Source of the DNA: Trichomonas tenax
Taxonomy: Eukaryota; Parabasalia; Trichomonadida; Trichomonadidae
Assembly: GCA_023091735.1 (NCBI GenBank)
Contig: JALKBU010000323.1
Coordinates: 1 to 48,412 of the forward strand
Length of the DNA: 48,412 nt
Direction of reading: 5' to 3'
Shown here: positions 9,056 through 17,713 of the stretch, one piece after another
How positions within the stretch are numbered: the first letter of the stretch is position 1
Layout: each line of letters starts with the position of its first letter
Notes under the pieces: generated by a model
Database searches by the model: none
Told to the model about the DNA's origin: nothing
What the model saw: only the letters and a program-made list of their open reading frames with translations
Program-made: the position numbers and the translations under genes

Positions 9056-9418
9056 ATGTCAGCAAAACCAATGATTCAATTTACAAGTCTTTCGTACAAA
9101 GACATTCTAGACGTGTACTCGCTGTATCAGTCAGATGCAATAAACGAGGAGATGGCCAGCATTGGAATAGAGCCAAAAATACACAATATAAATAATCGAG
9201 AGGTATTACAGAATGGCAAGAAGAAACCCGTTTATTGGACAGATGTAGAGACTGAAGCACTTATTAATGGTATCAAAATACACGGGACAAAATGTTGGCT
9301 TAAAATCAGAGACGAGTACTCTTCTATTTTCGATGTTAATAACCGTTCGAGAAGTGACCTACAAAGGAAGTGGCAACATCTCAAGGAAAAGCCAGAATAC
9401 AAATATTTAATTAAGTAA
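9056..9418 (+). CDS. Single Myb/SANT-domain protein, 120 aa
   Basis: The C-terminal half (residues ~58-112) is a Myb-like DNA-binding domain with the three spaced tryptophans at 61, 81 and 106 (WTDVETEAL, CWLKIRDEY, RKWQHLK). The third helix, NNRSRSDLQRKWQHLK, resembles the telobox-type Myb third helix (V.LKDKWRN) more than classic R2R3 repeats. That type is used by telomere-repeat binding proteins and some transcription factors. The N-terminal 55 residues have no recognised domain. Single-Myb proteins are abundant in trichomonads and several bind promoters. Whether this one binds promoters or telomeres cannot be told. The start is the first ATG in frame. Confidence 0.85.
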   Translation: MSAKPMIQFTSLSYKDILDVYSLYQSDAINEEMASIGIEPKIHNINNREVLQNGKKKPVYWTDVETEALINGIKIHGTKCWLKIRDEYSSIFDVNNRSRSDLQRKWQHLKEKPEYKYLIK

Positions 9419-9760
9419 CTACTTGATTTCATGCATTTTATTATCAAAAATACATCACATCTTTCAAATTTATACATCTCAAATAATAGAAACATTCTCA
9501 AAACAAAATATATCAAAGAAATATTTCTTGATATCAAATCCTTATAAATGATTAACAAAATTACACTACTGATTGCTAGGCAATGGTCCCTACAGCAAAA
9601 ATAATACAAGAATTTTTGAGTATTATTTTTCCATAAAGAAAATCTACTATAAAACTATAATAGATTTGATCACCAATCAAGCAAGACATCAGATGTTACG
9701 ATTAACAGAGTTTAAGTATATAACGCTGATTTGAATTTTTTTTCGAATGAAAATAGTGTT
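9419..9760. other. Convergent intergenic spacer, nothing seen
   Basis: AT-rich spacer between the 3' ends of the Myb gene and the L38e gene. The 125-codon antisense frame reaching into the Myb gene is an unlikely gene, being Leu/Ile/Cys-rich with no recognisable domain. Confidence 0.4.
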
Positions 9761-9985
9761 TTACTCAGCCTTCTTGTCAAGGACGATAACTTCAAGGGAT
9801 TCTGGGATTGAGTTCTGAACTAATTCGACAAACTTTGGCTTAACAGAAAGTGTGTAAAGATACTTTGTTGTGCGGAGTTTGAACTTGGTGTTGCCGTCGT
9901 TGACTTTCTTTACCTTGACCCACTTGGCATCAGAGCGGGCGGCAAGGGCAAGAAATTCCTTTGGTGTAGTGACCTGCTTTGGCAT
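9761..9985 (-). CDS. RPL38: 60S ribosomal protein L38e
   Basis: A 74-residue protein of the usual eL38 length, with the family pattern from start to end: MPKQVTTPKEFLALAARSDA, KWVKVKK and FKLRTTKYLYTL, then KP KFVELVQNSIP ahead of a short charged end. eL38 is a small component of the large cytosolic ribosomal subunit and is found only in eukaryotes and some archaea. The codon usage is GC-rich compared with flanking DNA, as expected of a highly expressed gene. The start is the only in-frame ATG. An out-of-frame ATG lies 19 bases upstream, probably before the transcription start. Confidence 0.97.
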   Translation of the reverse strand: MPKQVTTPKEFLALAARSDAKWVKVKKVNDGNTKFKLRTTKYLYTLSVKPKFVELVQNSIPESLEVIVLDKKAE

Positions 9986-9988
9986 CCA

Positions 9989-9998
9989 GGAAAAGGCC
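9989..9998 (-). promoter_or_regulatory. CCTTTT core promoter motif of the L38e gene
   Basis: GGCCTTTTCC on the minus strand ends 3 bases before the ATG. The CCTTT core matches the M5 element described as an alternative core promoter overlapping the transcription start in Inr-less T. vaginalis genes. No TCA-type initiator is seen here, consistent with that class. Confidence 0.5.
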
Positions 9999-10063
9999 GA
10001 CCATTTTCAGTTTACAAAAACCGATTCTCAATAACCTTAATTTAATATTCTTCCTGCAACACA

Positions 10064-10310
10064 CCAAAATGTATTCCATTATAAAGTCTCAATGACAGAC
10101 ACTTGGCTGTTTCATTTTTCTAAATAACTATTTAATATTTTTTTTTTGAGATCTTTTATACAAAGTCATAATGTATTCCATTATAAAGACTTAATTACAG
10201 GCACTTTACTGTAACGTTATTCACATGAATTTTGGTATATTCTATTTTGAAATTTTTTATCTATAGTCAAAATGTACACTATTATTAAGACGCAATGGTA
10301 GGAAGTTTAT
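10064..10310. repeat. Three diverged ~100-bp tandem repeats
   Basis: Segments starting near 10066, 10167 and 10267 share the pattern AAATGTATTCCATTATAAAG, then TCAATGACAG and a TTTA-rich end. The first two are close (ATGTATTCCATTATAAAG is identical); the third is more diverged (ATGTACACTATTATTAAG). The period is about 100 bases. The array occupies the spacer between the TFIIE-alpha 3' end and the L38e 5' end. Confidence 0.65.
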
Positions 10311-10370
10311 AGGTACTTAATTAAGAATTGTTATAATTTAATATTGTTTTATTTAAACATCAATATAATT

Positions 10371-11372
10371 CTATATCTTCTGACAGTACTTTTCGTAAAA
10401 ATCTTGAAGCCTGTCGTAATCCTCTGGTGAACCTGTGAAATCGATGACAAATTCTTCAGAAAGATTCTCTGGAGTGTATCTTACGCCATCAATGACAATT
10501 TCAGGAACTTCATCTGTTGCTGATGGCTCTGGCTTCGTTTCAGTTTTGATTTTATCATAAAGTTCTTTAGCTTCGCTTTTAATGACCGGTGTAGAATCTT
10601 CGGTCTTTTTAACGACGACGAGGTTAGTATTTTCCTGGTTCATCTGGATTTCAAATTGTTGCTTTCCTGAATCGATTTTATCTTTAATTAATTTCTTCTT
10701 CACTTCATAATCTTCAAGTTTCATAAAATTTGCAGGGCTGATTCTCTTATCGAAAGATTTTTCAAATACCATGTTTTTGACCATTCTGTCGATATCTTTT
10801 CTAATATCATCTGTTAATTCGCAGAATGCCTCATATTTACGTTTATTAATGTTGATCTCATCTGTGTTATCAAGTTCTTTCAGTCTACCTTCGCAGTTTG
10901 GACAGTGAATTTCACCATTATCTGTATAACTAACAATCTCGACTAATCCGATCTTAATTTGACAGTTCTCACAAAAGTATGAAATATTATCTTCTTTTCC
11001 ACATTGTTCTTTCAAATATTTTTTGACGAGTGCAATTTTAAGCCTGATTGAGTCGCAGAACACTTTATAATCGATTGCATAATAATAGATTGTTCTATTC
11101 TTTCGTTGATTGTCTGACATTTGTTCAATTTTCTTATCCCAACCTTCGAGATTTAACTCTGTTTTAAGTGCAATCATTCCATCTCTTCTAAGAATACCAA
11201 GGGCATCATCGATTATTTTTTTCTGTAGGTGGAGTCTATCCATCAAATCTTTCACAGTCATAGGCTCGTCATACATCAAAAATCCTTCCATCACCATGAT
11301 CCTTTCCTTGTCGTAGAACATATAAGTGATCTTACGAACCAGTGCTTTCAGGCGTTGAGTCAATGAGGCCAT
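10371..11372 (-). CDS. GTF2E1: Transcription initiation factor TFIIE, alpha subunit
   Basis: A 333-residue homologue of TFIIE-alpha, the RNA polymerase II general factor that recruits and regulates TFIIH. Residues ~1-115 fit the TFE/TFIIE winged helix (ERIMVMEGFLMYDEPMTVKD, LMDRLHL, ALGILRRDGMIALKTE, YYYAIDYKVFCDSIRLK). A zinc ribbon follows, with Cys134, Cys137, Cys157 and Cys160 (CENC and CPNC) in the expected 2-19-2 spacing. Residues ~170-333 are a charged tail with acidic stretches near the C terminus (VIDFTGSPEDYDRLQDFYEK), comparable to the acidic TFIIH-binding region. The start is the first ATG and fits the domain boundary. The ankyrin gene lies 140 bp upstream on the same strand. Confidence 0.93.
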   Translation of the reverse strand: MASLTQRLKALVRKITYMFYDKERIMVMEGFLMYDEPMTVKDLMDRLHLQKKIIDDALGILRRDGMIALKTELNLEGWDKKIEQMSDNQRKNRTIYYYAIDYKVFCDSIRLKIALVKKYLKEQCGKEDNISYFCENCQIKIGLVEIVSYTDNGEIHCPNCEGRLKELDNTDEININKRKYEAFCELTDDIRKDIDRMVKNMVFEKSFDKRISPANFMKLEDYEVKKKLIKDKIDSGKQQFEIQMNQENTNLVVVKKTEDSTPVIKSEAKELYDKIKTETKPEPSATDEVPEIVIDGVRYTPENLSEEFVIDFTGSPEDYDRLQDFYEKYCQKI

Positions 11373-11512
11373 GAAAAAGATTAAGCTTCTATCGTCATAA
11401 CACTAATTTACACAACAAAAAATTATATTACATGACATATTTATTATTTACATGTCAATTTTTTCTTTCAATGAGAATGTATTATAAACACAAAAAGCAG
11501 ATTAATAAAGAC

Positions 11513-13366
11513 TTAGAAACGAACGAAAAAGGAAACGAAGAATATGAGGAAGCTGAATAAACCAAGAACGAGTTTGTAGTAAAATGATGGACTGATTCTC
11601 TTCAATACATGTGATGATTTATGTCCTCCATTATTGATGAGAGTTGTCACTGTTTCATCATTAAGGGCATAATCAACAGGTGTCTTTCCATCATAGTTGA
11701 TTGCTCTGACATTGGCTCCTTTAGAAATAAGGAAGTCGACAATATCTAAAGCACCAGAAGCTGCGGCGTAGTGCAGTGGCGTGTTATCTTTATAGTTCTT
11801 CTTGTTGACGTCTGCACAATTGCTGGTCAATGTTCTGATGATATCAAGCCATCCCATCTTGACAGCTAAAAATAGCGGTGTATTTCCTTTAGTTCCAACA
11901 GCATCAACTTCGGCACCCTTCTTAATGAAAAGTTTGACGATATCATGGGCACCATGAAGAGCAGCAAGATGAAGCGGTGTATCACCGGTCTTATTTGTGG
12001 CATCAATCGAGGCACCGTTTTCGATCAAGAACTGGGCAAGTTGTGCATTGCCCCAATATGTCGCATTGTGCAAAACTGAGTTCCTTTCATCATCTACAAA
12101 ATCAATCTGTGCACCGTTTTCAAGTAAGAACTTGGCGAATTCATAGTGATTATTTTTCACGGCTTCAAGCAATGGTGATACTTCTTTGTTGTGTCCACAA
12201 GTATCCGCTCCTTCTTCTACTAATATTTTTCCAACTGTAAGGTTTCCTTCAACAGCTGCCCATGTCAACGGTGACATATTTTGGCCATCACCGAAATTGA
12301 TATTGCATCGTTTGTCACTGAGGCAGATCTCCATGACATAAGGAATACCCCAGTAAGCAGCCCAATGGACTGCTGATTCATATGTTTCATCAATAACAGA
12401 CCTGATATCACTTCCGTTTGCTGCACAGAAGAGGAAAACAAGCCAGTTTGCAGATGCCGCAGGGAGACAGATATCAACCATCTCTGGCATATAGCTTGCA
12501 AGGAGCCAGTCAAACACATCGAATCTGTGATACTGTGTAGCTGCCTTCAGACCCTCAACGAAATCACCACAGAGTTGTGCAATTGTTTCTATGATTTCCT
12601 TGTTGCCACCAATGATTGCATTCTCGCAGATGTTTTCATCAGGTCTGGAACCTCTTTCAATCAAATTCCTGAAACAATTGATTGATCCAAAGCGTGCAGC
12701 AAGTGACAGCGGATTGTGTGGTGGCCAGTCACCCTTTTCCCAGCAATTTTCATCAACTTCCATCGATGTATAATAATCATCACCTTTCCAAACTTCTAAA
12801 AGAAGATCAACGTTATCGAACTTGATGGCATATTCAAGAGTACTGGTGAAATATCCATATTCGACAAGATCTCTGTACATCGCCCAATTATCTTTTTGCA
12901 AGGGTTCGAGAACATCAGGGTCTTCGAGTATATCGTTGAATTCTATTGCAGCATTTGTAATACCGAGCTCTGGAACAAAGAAGAAAGATTGGTTCGGTTC
13001 TGTAGAGCATTTTCTGCGGATTTGTTCTAATGTGAAAACACCAGCGTTGAAGAGTAAACGCAAAAACGAATACCTTGTCTTCTCAAGGAGTGCGAAATTA
13101 AATATCTTGTTGACTTTTTTAGTGATAATGGCAGCTAAATCAGCGTAAAACGGTTGATTGAGCGGTCGGATTGTTGACCATAGATCTAAATAGCCGGCTA
13201 AACGTATTAATTCTTCATCAGTTTGAAAAGAGTTGATTAATTCTTCAGCTAAAGCATCCAAATTATCAGGATCAATGTCATCCAGTTTCTTCTCCATTAA
13301 TATATCGACCTGGAGTTCCTCCGGGACTTTGAGCTTCGTAAGTGCGCTAACTTTCAGTCCAAGCAT
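11513..13366 (-). CDS. Tail-anchored ankyrin-repeat protein, 617 aa
   Basis: The N-terminal ~200 residues are helical and unrecognised, with the layout of the trichomonad ankyrin family. From about residue 210, ankyrin-like units appear (NPLSLAARFGSINCFRNLIE). About eight more regular repeats run from ~330 to ~590, with hallmarks PLTWAAVEGN, VLHNATYWGN, PLHLAALHGA, PLFLAVKMGW and PLHYAAASGA. The last 23 residues are a hydrophobic segment (KLVLGLFSFLIFFVSFFV) with almost nothing after it, so the protein should be tail-anchored with the ankyrin array in the cytosol. Ankyrin arrays bind proteins; the ligand is unknown. Ankyrin proteins form large families in trichomonads, though a tail anchor is less usual. 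The start ATG follows TCAGATTTCGT, an initiator-like match. Confidence 0.9.
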   Translation of the reverse strand: MLGLKVSALTKLKVPEELQVDILMEKKLDDIDPDNLDALAEELINSFQTDEELIRLAGYLDLWSTIRPLNQPFYADLAAIITKKVNKIFNFALLEKTRYSFLRLLFNAGVFTLEQIRRKCSTEPNQSFFFVPELGITNAAIEFNDILEDPDVLEPLQKDNWAMYRDLVEYGYFTSTLEYAIKFDNVDLLLEVWKGDDYYTSMEVDENCWEKGDWPPHNPLSLAARFGSINCFRNLIERGSRPDENICENAIIGGNKEIIETIAQLCGDFVEGLKAATQYHRFDVFDWLLASYMPEMVDICLPAASANWLVFLFCAANGSDIRSVIDETYESAVHWAAYWGIPYVMEICLSDKRCNINFGDGQNMSPLTWAAVEGNLTVGKILVEEGADTCGHNKEVSPLLEAVKNNHYEFAKFLLENGAQIDFVDDERNSVLHNATYWGNAQLAQFLIENGASIDATNKTGDTPLHLAALHGAHDIVKLFIKKGAEVDAVGTKGNTPLFLAVKMGWLDIIRTLTSNCADVNKKNYKDNTPLHYAAASGALDIVDFLISKGANVRAINYDGKTPVDYALNDETVTTLINNGGHKSSHVLKRISPSFYYKLVLGLFSFLIFFVSFFVRF

Positions 13367-13369
13367 ACG

Positions 13370-13377
13370 AAATCTGA
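13370..13377 (-). promoter_or_regulatory. Initiator-like element of the ankyrin gene
   Basis: TCAGATTT on the minus strand, 3 bases before the ATG at 13366. It is identical to the motif upstream of the Rab gene. Confidence 0.5.
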
Positions 13378-13467
13378 AATTTTCTCCTCAGATTTTGATA
13401 TAGAAATTAACGCTATTAAAGATTTTATTACCAAATCACAAAAAATTTAACCTTGTTATCAAATTCT

Positions 13468-13600
13468 GACATTTCAATTTACAAAAATATTTGACAATTA
13501 TTTTTGACTGTGACAAATTTTTGAAATTGAGTAATTTGACAATTTGATTTACAAAATATTTTGCATTTGACAAAAATTAGTTTACAAAAATATCTTTCAC
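13468..13600. promoter_or_regulatory. Repeated TTTACAAAATAT / TTTGACAA motifs in a divergent promoter
   Basis: Between the ankyrin and LRR genes, which are transcribed away from each other, TTTACAAAAATAT or a close variant occurs about three times. TTTGACAA or TGTGACAA occurs four times. They resemble relaxed versions of the TTTACRTGTCA motif seen elsewhere in the window. A role in regulating the divergent pair is inference. Confidence 0.4.
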
Positions 13601-13774
13601 ATTAAATTCTCATCAATTAAATAGATAGAGAAAAATTATATTAAAAACTGATTATAGATTTATATAAAGATGTTGATGTTTAAAGATGAAAACATAAAAA
13701 TGAAAAGTGAAAATTTTTAGATTGATATTAACCTTATTCATTGTACGTTTTAGAATAAAATTTGAAAAGTGACA

Positions 13775-15766
13775 ATGCATGTGCAACAATTATTTGATTC
13801 TCTTTATACATCAAAATTACACGACAGCGGGAACGAATACACAGAAAAAGACTACAATAAGTTCATTGCGCAAATAAGCTCGTCGTACAAACACGGAATT
13901 CTCGATTTTTCATGTCAACAAATTGGAATGAGCGTTTTAACGAAATTAACTAAGGTACTTCGAACTGCCCCGCACATAAGGAAGTTCATTTTCTATGGGA
14001 ATAACATCACAGACCACGGTTTACATTCGCTATTTCAGTTATTGCAAGTGAATCCACGAATCACTGTCATAGACATCGGATGTAACGATATTACGAACCA
14101 AGGCGTTCCTAGTTTACAAGATATCATTCTTCGAACTAAAATTACAAGTTTGCAGCTCGGCGTTATGGGCCAAGCGTGGCACATCAACAATTTTACAACC
14201 GCAGCCAGTGCTGACCTTCTTCTCGCTGTACATCAAAGCAATAGAATCGAATGCTTAGGATTATCTGGAATTCAATTCAGTATTCGACAAGGAGCGAGAC
14301 GCATAAGCATAGCTTCTTATTTCGCAGGTTTTATTGCCTCCTACATAAAATTAAGGTCTCTATCACTCTCAGATTGCGGTTTTACGTTTGCTGATGCAGA
14401 AGTCGTTTTTCTTGAAGGAATTGCTAAGAATCCGAGACTGGTTTATCTCCAGTGCAGTAGAAACACACTTATTGATCCCATTGGTGTTCGTTTTTGCGAT
14501 AGAATACAAAACATAACATGTTTACGCAGAATTTTCCTGAGTTATTGCAATCTTAGTGATGACGCAGGAAAAGCACTTGCGAGATCCTTAAAGAATTCGA
14601 GACTGATTTCTCTTGATATCAGCCACAACAACATTGCAACGCCAGGATTCACAGCGATATTGGAAGCGCTGAAAGATAACATTTATCTCACAGAACTTTA
14701 TGCATCGTATAATAATTTTGATTATGGCTGTGCTAATGCATTACTCGATCTTATAAATGAAAACCAAGTTATATCAGTACTAGATCTAAGTAGAAGTGCT
14801 ATCGGAGACCAAGGAGCAATATCAATCGCGAGATATCTTGCTAAAAATGAAGGCTTATGCAGTCTTGATTTGTCGACATGTAAAATCACTGGAGAAGGTG
14901 CTATAGCCATCGCTGAAGCTATTGCTGTTAACAAGAACGTCATGTACCTCAGTCTCGCTGATAACTTCTTGACGAGAGAAGAGGGATACAAACTTATCGA
15001 CATTTTTAGAGTCAATGAGATTCTCAGAGAAATAAATCTCACATCAACGCAAATTGATCACTTCGTTATTCAAGCTGCTTACGACATTTGCAAGCGAAAC
15101 AATCAGATTCAATATGAACAGGACCTTCAGCCTCTCAAACAAGAAATGATTCAGCTTTCCATTCAGCGCACGAAGATGCCAGAAGCGGAAGCTCGACTTC
15201 ACGATCTAAAGAGCCAATATGCTGACACAACAGCCGAAATTATGAAAACAGAAATCAGTCTCTCAGAAGTAACAAGGAAAGCCAACAGAGACATTGACGA
15301 AATCAAGCGCCATATTGCGAACGTCGAATCAAACATCGTTCAAAATGAAAAAGAAATGGAAAACATGAGAAGTGATTTTGAAAGAGTTAATGCAGATTCG
15401 AACGCTTTGTATAATGGAATAATCGAGAAAACAAAAGGTTTAGAGGCATCTATTGAAGCTGTTAATACGCAAATTGTTAATGAAGGAATCACATTAGAAT
15501 CAGAACAAGCCAAGTTCAACGAAGAAAAAGCAAAACTTTTGGCTGAAATTGAAGAAAATCGGAGAATGACACAACAAATTCAAGCATTGCTAGAGAACGA
15601 AGAAGAGTTAATGAAGTATAAGCCACCGGATTGGTATAAAGACTCAAGTGTATTCATCACAGAAGATATTCGACATCCAGAGAAGAAGAAATCAACTTCA
15701 CGGTCCAAGAAATCTTCATCATCAAAGAAATCGACCAAAACTAAAAAGCGAACTGCCAGAAAATGA
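13775..15766 (+). CDS. Leucine-rich repeat and coiled-coil protein, 663 aa
   Basis: Residues ~25-440 are ribonuclease-inhibitor-type leucine-rich repeats of about 28 residues. Examples are RKFIFYGNNITDHGLHSLFQ, LISLDISHNNIATPGFTAIL and LCSLDLSTCKITGEGAIAIA. Residues ~445-620 form a long coiled coil (EAEARLHDLKSQYADTTAEI, then heptad-like Glu/Asn/Lys-rich helix). The last ~30 residues are a Ser/Lys tail (KKSTSRSKKSSSSKKS) that may bind nucleic acid, tubulin or membranes. The architecture suggests a scaffold protein, and such LRR/coiled-coil proteins are common in trichomonads and often cytoskeletal. The open frame begins 6 bases upstream at a GTG; the first ATG, 13775, is the likely start. Confidence 0.88.
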   Translation: MHVQQLFDSLYTSKLHDSGNEYTEKDYNKFIAQISSSYKHGILDFSCQQIGMSVLTKLTKVLRTAPHIRKFIFYGNNITDHGLHSLFQLLQVNPRITVIDIGCNDITNQGVPSLQDIILRTKITSLQLGVMGQAWHINNFTTAASADLLLAVHQSNRIECLGLSGIQFSIRQGARRISIASYFAGFIASYIKLRSLSLSDCGFTFADAEVVFLEGIAKNPRLVYLQCSRNTLIDPIGVRFCDRIQNITCLRRIFLSYCNLSDDAGKALARSLKNSRLISLDISHNNIATPGFTAILEALKDNIYLTELYASYNNFDYGCANALLDLINENQVISVLDLSRSAIGDQGAISIARYLAKNEGLCSLDLSTCKITGEGAIAIAEAIAVNKNVMYLSLADNFLTREEGYKLIDIFRVNEILREINLTSTQIDHFVIQAAYDICKRNNQIQYEQDLQPLKQEMIQLSIQRTKMPEAEARLHDLKSQYADTTAEIMKTEISLSEVTRKANRDIDEIKRHIANVESNIVQNEKEMENMRSDFERVNADSNALYNGIIEKTKGLEASIEAVNTQIVNEGITLESEQAKFNEEKAKLLAEIEENRRMTQQIQALLENEEELMKYKPPDWYKDSSVFITEDIRHPEKKKSTSRSKKSSSSKKSTKTKKRTARK

Positions 15767-16396
15767 TATATTATTGTTTGTTATTATGTTAAATTTTTGT
15801 TTGTATGCTAATATTTTGACCAACACCAGTCTTTTATTTAACTTATGAAACATTGAAATTGATTTATGACAAACATCGATGAAATTCCATCAACTTTAAA
15901 AGTTGTTCATTACAAATTATACTATAACTTCAAATGAATGTGTAGAAACTATCTTTAGAATCTATTTATATAAATATTAAAGTAGTGAATAGATTTTATA
16001 AATTAATAACATCATGTAAAGATGAGTTTGATATCAATTTTATTGACCCAAATTCTAAACAAGAGCAGCCAAAAAGCATGAATTATGCATGCAATTAGAC
16101 ATAAAAATATAAAGTATATAGATATTTTTGATTAATTTATGATTGCATATCACCAGATTTAATTTAGTTTCAACTGATGTTTAGGAAAAGAATGTGAAGT
16201 GTGTGAATGATGAAATAGATCCAAAATGTAAAGCATTGTATTGCAATAATGGAAGCAAGTTCATAATTATGATAAAAATCGATATTTTTCCGCTAATAAT
16301 GATGAAATTTTCGAATTGAGCGATAATTATATTGCAAAAAGTGAAACCATAGTTATGCATATTCTATATCTACAAAAAGAAAAATAAGAATGCATG
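15767..16396. other. Intergenic, no gene seen
   Basis: About 630 bases of AT-rich spacer between two plus-strand genes. I see no credible reading frame, RNA gene or repeat. Confidence 0.45.
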
Positions 16397-16409
16397 TCAC
16401 TTTTCAAAG
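16397..16409 (+). promoter_or_regulatory. Initiator element (Inr) of the DHYC gene
   Basis: TCACTTTTCAAAG immediately precedes the ATG at 16410 and is a close match to the T. vaginalis initiator TCAYTWYTCATTA. It predicts a leader of about 11 bases. Confidence 0.75.
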
Positions 16410-17519
16410 ATGCAAGACTTCGAAGAATTCGACGACTTTGAGGACGAGAACGAAGAAGTCGGCGTCACTAAGCTCGAAGACCTTGTTGAACCGGATTACG
16501 AAATGGAATTTCCTGGATATACAGAATTCGTTGAGAAATTCAAATTATTTGGAAGACAGACTTACTACGTTGAAAAAACGAACAAAATGTATTGGGACCA
16601 TTGGGAGGTCCATATTCCGATACCATTTCTCGTCGTTTTATATATAGTTTCGTCTTATATTTTCACAGTTTTATTAGTATTCACGAATTTCGACAATTTT
16701 CCTATTCTAAGATGCGTTGGTTACACAATTCTTTTCGTTCTTTATTTGTTATCATACGTAAGGATCATTATCGATGGACCTGGATATTTCCCATTTTCAT
16801 TCCCTAAAGAAGTTCCAAACACGACACCTTTTCAGTCCGAGAACTCCCCCGCGGGTGTAGTTTCGGACCAAATACAGTACCAATGGGCGAAGAAACAGTC
16901 TGGTCCGAATCGTTGCGTCTTTTCTACAACACTTGGAAGATATGTGATAAGGCCGGACCATTACTGCACATACGCTGCTTCATGGATAGGAAAGAGAAAT
17001 CACAAATATTGTTTCCTTTTCACATTTTATGGCACAATTTACATAGGATTGTTTATAATCCTTGCATTTTACGGTATATTAGCATCGCCTGAAAAAACAC
17101 TTACTTTTATAGTCTTGTTCATCTATGCGATGGCAAGCGTCTTCATTTTCTTTTTATCGGCTTACAGAGCATTTATAACACTCAAATCAATATTCATAAA
17201 TTACACATCGTGGGAGCAATGGAATGACGTGGATCCCAACCAATATAACAAAGGTCTTAAATATAATTTTCAAGATGTGTTCGGAACTCGAAATATATTC
17301 ACATGGATATTGCCAATTTCACCGTTTTCAAATATGAATAATAAAGAACTCATCAAAAATTATGATGAATATAATATTATCGATGTTCATCTGCGCAGAA
17401 GAAGAAGGAGACAGCGTGAGCGCGAGAAACGTAGAGAACTTAAGGAACAGCAGCGCCGCGAGAAGGCTCTCAAGAAACTTCACGAGATTCGTGAGCAACA
17501 GCTCAAAAGTTTTGCCTAA
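16410..17519 (+). CDS. DHHC-family palmitoyltransferase with DHYC motif and reduced zinc ligands, 369 aa
   Basis: A four-helix membrane protein (helices near 72-93, 99-121, 202-224 and 230-252) with the layout of protein S-acyltransferases. Between helices 2 and 3 is a degenerate Cys-rich domain. RPDHYC at 181-186 carries the catalytic Cys186, followed by WIGKRNHKYCFLF, equivalent to the family CVG..N..FF. DHYC replaces DHHC, as in yeast Akr1. After helix 4 come YTSWEQ (265-270, a TTxE-like motif) and NQYNKGLKYNFQDVFG (277-292, the PaCCT motif). Most zinc-ligand Cys and His residues normally found before DHHC are absent; only Cys169 lies nearby. The N terminus is acidic, and the C terminus is a long Arg-rich helix (RRRRRQREREKRRELKEQQR). 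It probably acts on Golgi or plasma membrane proteins. Activity is plausible but not certain given the lost ligands. Confidence 0.85.
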   Translation: MQDFEEFDDFEDENEEVGVTKLEDLVEPDYEMEFPGYTEFVEKFKLFGRQTYYVEKTNKMYWDHWEVHIPIPFLVVLYIVSSYIFTVLLVFTNFDNFPILRCVGYTILFVLYLLSYVRIIIDGPGYFPFSFPKEVPNTTPFQSENSPAGVVSDQIQYQWAKKQSGPNRCVFSTTLGRYVIRPDHYCTYAASWIGKRNHKYCFLFTFYGTIYIGLFIILAFYGILASPEKTLTFIVLFIYAMASVFIFFLSAYRAFITLKSIFINYTSWEQWNDVDPNQYNKGLKYNFQDVFGTRNIFTWILPISPFSNMNNKELIKNYDEYNIIDVHLRRRRRRQREREKRRELKEQQRREKALKKLHEIREQQLKSFA

Positions 17520-17713
17520 ATTGTTTGTTCATTTGTATTATTTGTTAGCAATTTTTGTTTATAGATATTTTGCTTCAAATTGCGAATTTCCAAATTTTGG
17601 AAATTTTTGTTCTTTCTTTTATATTTATAAAGTGTAGTTTATTTCTTTTAATTTTGAACTGTTTTTGAGTCATTTTTCTTTATTGCTCGATTTGAATTTT
17701 TCATATCGAAAAA

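Noticed and set aside
9541..9985. Possible intron or alternative upstream ATG in the L38e gene
   Set aside because: The coding sequence is complete without splicing. The upstream ATG is out of frame and no ACTAACACACAG acceptor is seen here or elsewhere in the window.
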